Source: Aeoliella straminimaris
GTDB lineage: Bacteria; Planctomycetota; Planctomycetia; Pirellulales; Lacipirellulaceae
Assembly: GCF_024054565.1 (NCBI RefSeq)
Contig: NZ_JAMXLR010000092.1
Coordinates: forward strand, 620,001 to 684,000
Length of the DNA: 64,000 bases
Direction: 5' to 3'
This document shows, one piece after another, positions 63,385 through 64,000 of the stretch. Made by a program: the position numbers and the translations under genes. The notes under the pieces were generated by a model. That model had not been told where the DNA came from, made no database searches, and saw nothing but the letters and a program-made list of their open reading frames with translations. The stretch's first letter is position 1. The number at the start of each line of letters is the position of its first letter.

Positions 63385-63965
63385 CGAGCCGCAACAGTGG
63401 ACCGGTCCCCGACGTGTGGTCCGCCAGTCCAGTGTGCGCGTCCGGCCCGGCGACTGAACAACGTTGTGTGTGGGACTCGTCGGCAGCCCTTCAACCAACA
63501 GCGGTGTGCCCATCCGCTGTCACTTCCTGCAGTCGCAACCTCCCCGCGGTGACCATCATCTCAGCCGGTCTCAGCCGCACGGGTGCCACTCCAGGGTTTA
63601 GGACTGGTCGAAATAGTCCAAGGGTGGAGGGCACTGCTGGCTCTCGGCAACCTGTCGGCCACGATACATCACAGCCTGCGGTCATGCTTCCTGGAGTGGC
63701 AAAGGGCGATAAACCAGCAGTGGCACGCGGCGAAGCCCGCAACCTATCCCCGCCACACCGCCCTGGGCACCAAACTCTCTCCTATCCATTTGTAGCCACA
63801 ACCTCTTGTGCTTCGCACACGGTTCGCTTCGATGTCCCTTCGCTCAGTGAAAGCTAAATTGAGGCCGATACTTGAAACCTCCGCCACTCACCTCGGGTAG
63901 AACCAACCAGAACCACGCTTGCGCTCACTCGCAGGCGCAACTGTCCTTTGGCGTCGGAGGCTCCA
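63385..63965. other. Intergenic stretch, no supported gene
   Basis: About 580 bases at the right end. Several overlapping ORFs on both strands (for example 63414-63857 plus and 63491-63742 minus) have no ribosome site, no family resemblance and ordinary low-complexity translations, so I do not annotate them. Confidence 0.4.
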
Positions 63966-64000
63966 ATGGCTTGTCTATTCATGCTGCTAGCCGCTATTGG
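63966..64000 (+). CDS. Possible start of a gene, cut by the window edge
   Basis: ATG 63966 is preceded by a strong GGAGG five bases upstream (63956-63960). The twelve visible residues, MACLFMLLAAIG, look like the hydrophobic start of a signal peptide or membrane helix. With only 35 bases this is a weak call. Confidence 0.25.
   Translation, partial: MACLFMLLAAI

Overview
The window reads as one contiguous piece of a GC-rich planctomycete chromosome, probably a member of the Pirellulales. The inference rests on gene content: paired DUF1080 domains in a secreted protein, a BatA/VWA/DUF58/MoxR cluster mixed with PQQ-repeat, NPCBM and alpha/alpha-toroid proteins, a secreted EF-hand protein, a small MRYRLRTLLL-type anchored protein, a prepilin-like pseudopilin, an archaeal-type phosphoglycerate mutase, sialidase and GH16 genes, and intergenic repeats of the ACCACGGAGG type. 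No rRNA, tRNA, CRISPR array, transposase or phage gene was seen.

Layout. 1-3.9 kb: 5' part of ispH, a small unknown gene, a six-EF-hand secreted protein, an orphan FlgM-like protein with an anchored protein, and a Fur-family regulator. 3.9-12.5 kb (minus strand): TPR protein, ExbB/TolQ-like, ExbD/TolR-like, then a 1283-residue protein with N-terminal membrane segments, a very long Pro/Ala/Thr-rich linker and a C-terminal prenyltransferase-like toroid. 12.9-18.2 kb (plus): pseudopilin, jelly-roll protein, double-DUF1080 protein, argG. 18.2-23.9 kb (plus): four-helix-bundle gene flanked by inverted repeats, internally duplicated ABC-2 permease, pyrB, MFS transporter, YacP-like NYN nuclease. 24-31.3 kb (minus): DcaP-like porin, GH16 enzyme, unknown genes, and a response regulator/histidine kinase/unknown operon. 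31.9-41.5 kb: GH13 branching enzyme, membrane glycerophosphodiesterase, sialidase, zinc ribbon, pgi and the divergent apgM. 41.5-60 kb (minus): a phosphatase-like protein with a c-type heme motif, then the large Bat-type cluster. 60.4-62.5 kb (plus): small Rho_N protein and leuA behind a leucine-rich leader peptide and terminator. 62.5-64 kb: repeats and an unknown gene.

How the genes fit together. The two long minus-strand clusters (12.5 to 3.9 kb and 60 to 42.6 kb) look like cell-envelope machines. The first resembles a Tol/Ton energiser (TolQ and TolR homologues plus a CpoB-like TPR protein) whose third partner is a TonB-shaped protein ending in a toroid. The second is a MoxR-DUF58-BatA-VWA complex with added secreted partners, one of which is a second toroid. 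The rest is mostly housekeeping: isoprenoid, arginine, pyrimidine and leucine synthesis, glycolysis and glycogen.

The best supported unusual signals are: (1) a leucine attenuator in front of leuA, with leader peptide, terminator and a complementary antiterminator segment; (2) the Tol-like operon with the giant toroid protein; (3) a duplicated and decayed 5' end of the DUF58 gene beside two small unknown genes inside the Bat cluster, surrounded by dispersed repeats; (4) a phosphatase-like CX5R domain joined to a CXXCH heme motif; (5) a perfect inverted-repeat operator candidate upstream of the two-component operon.
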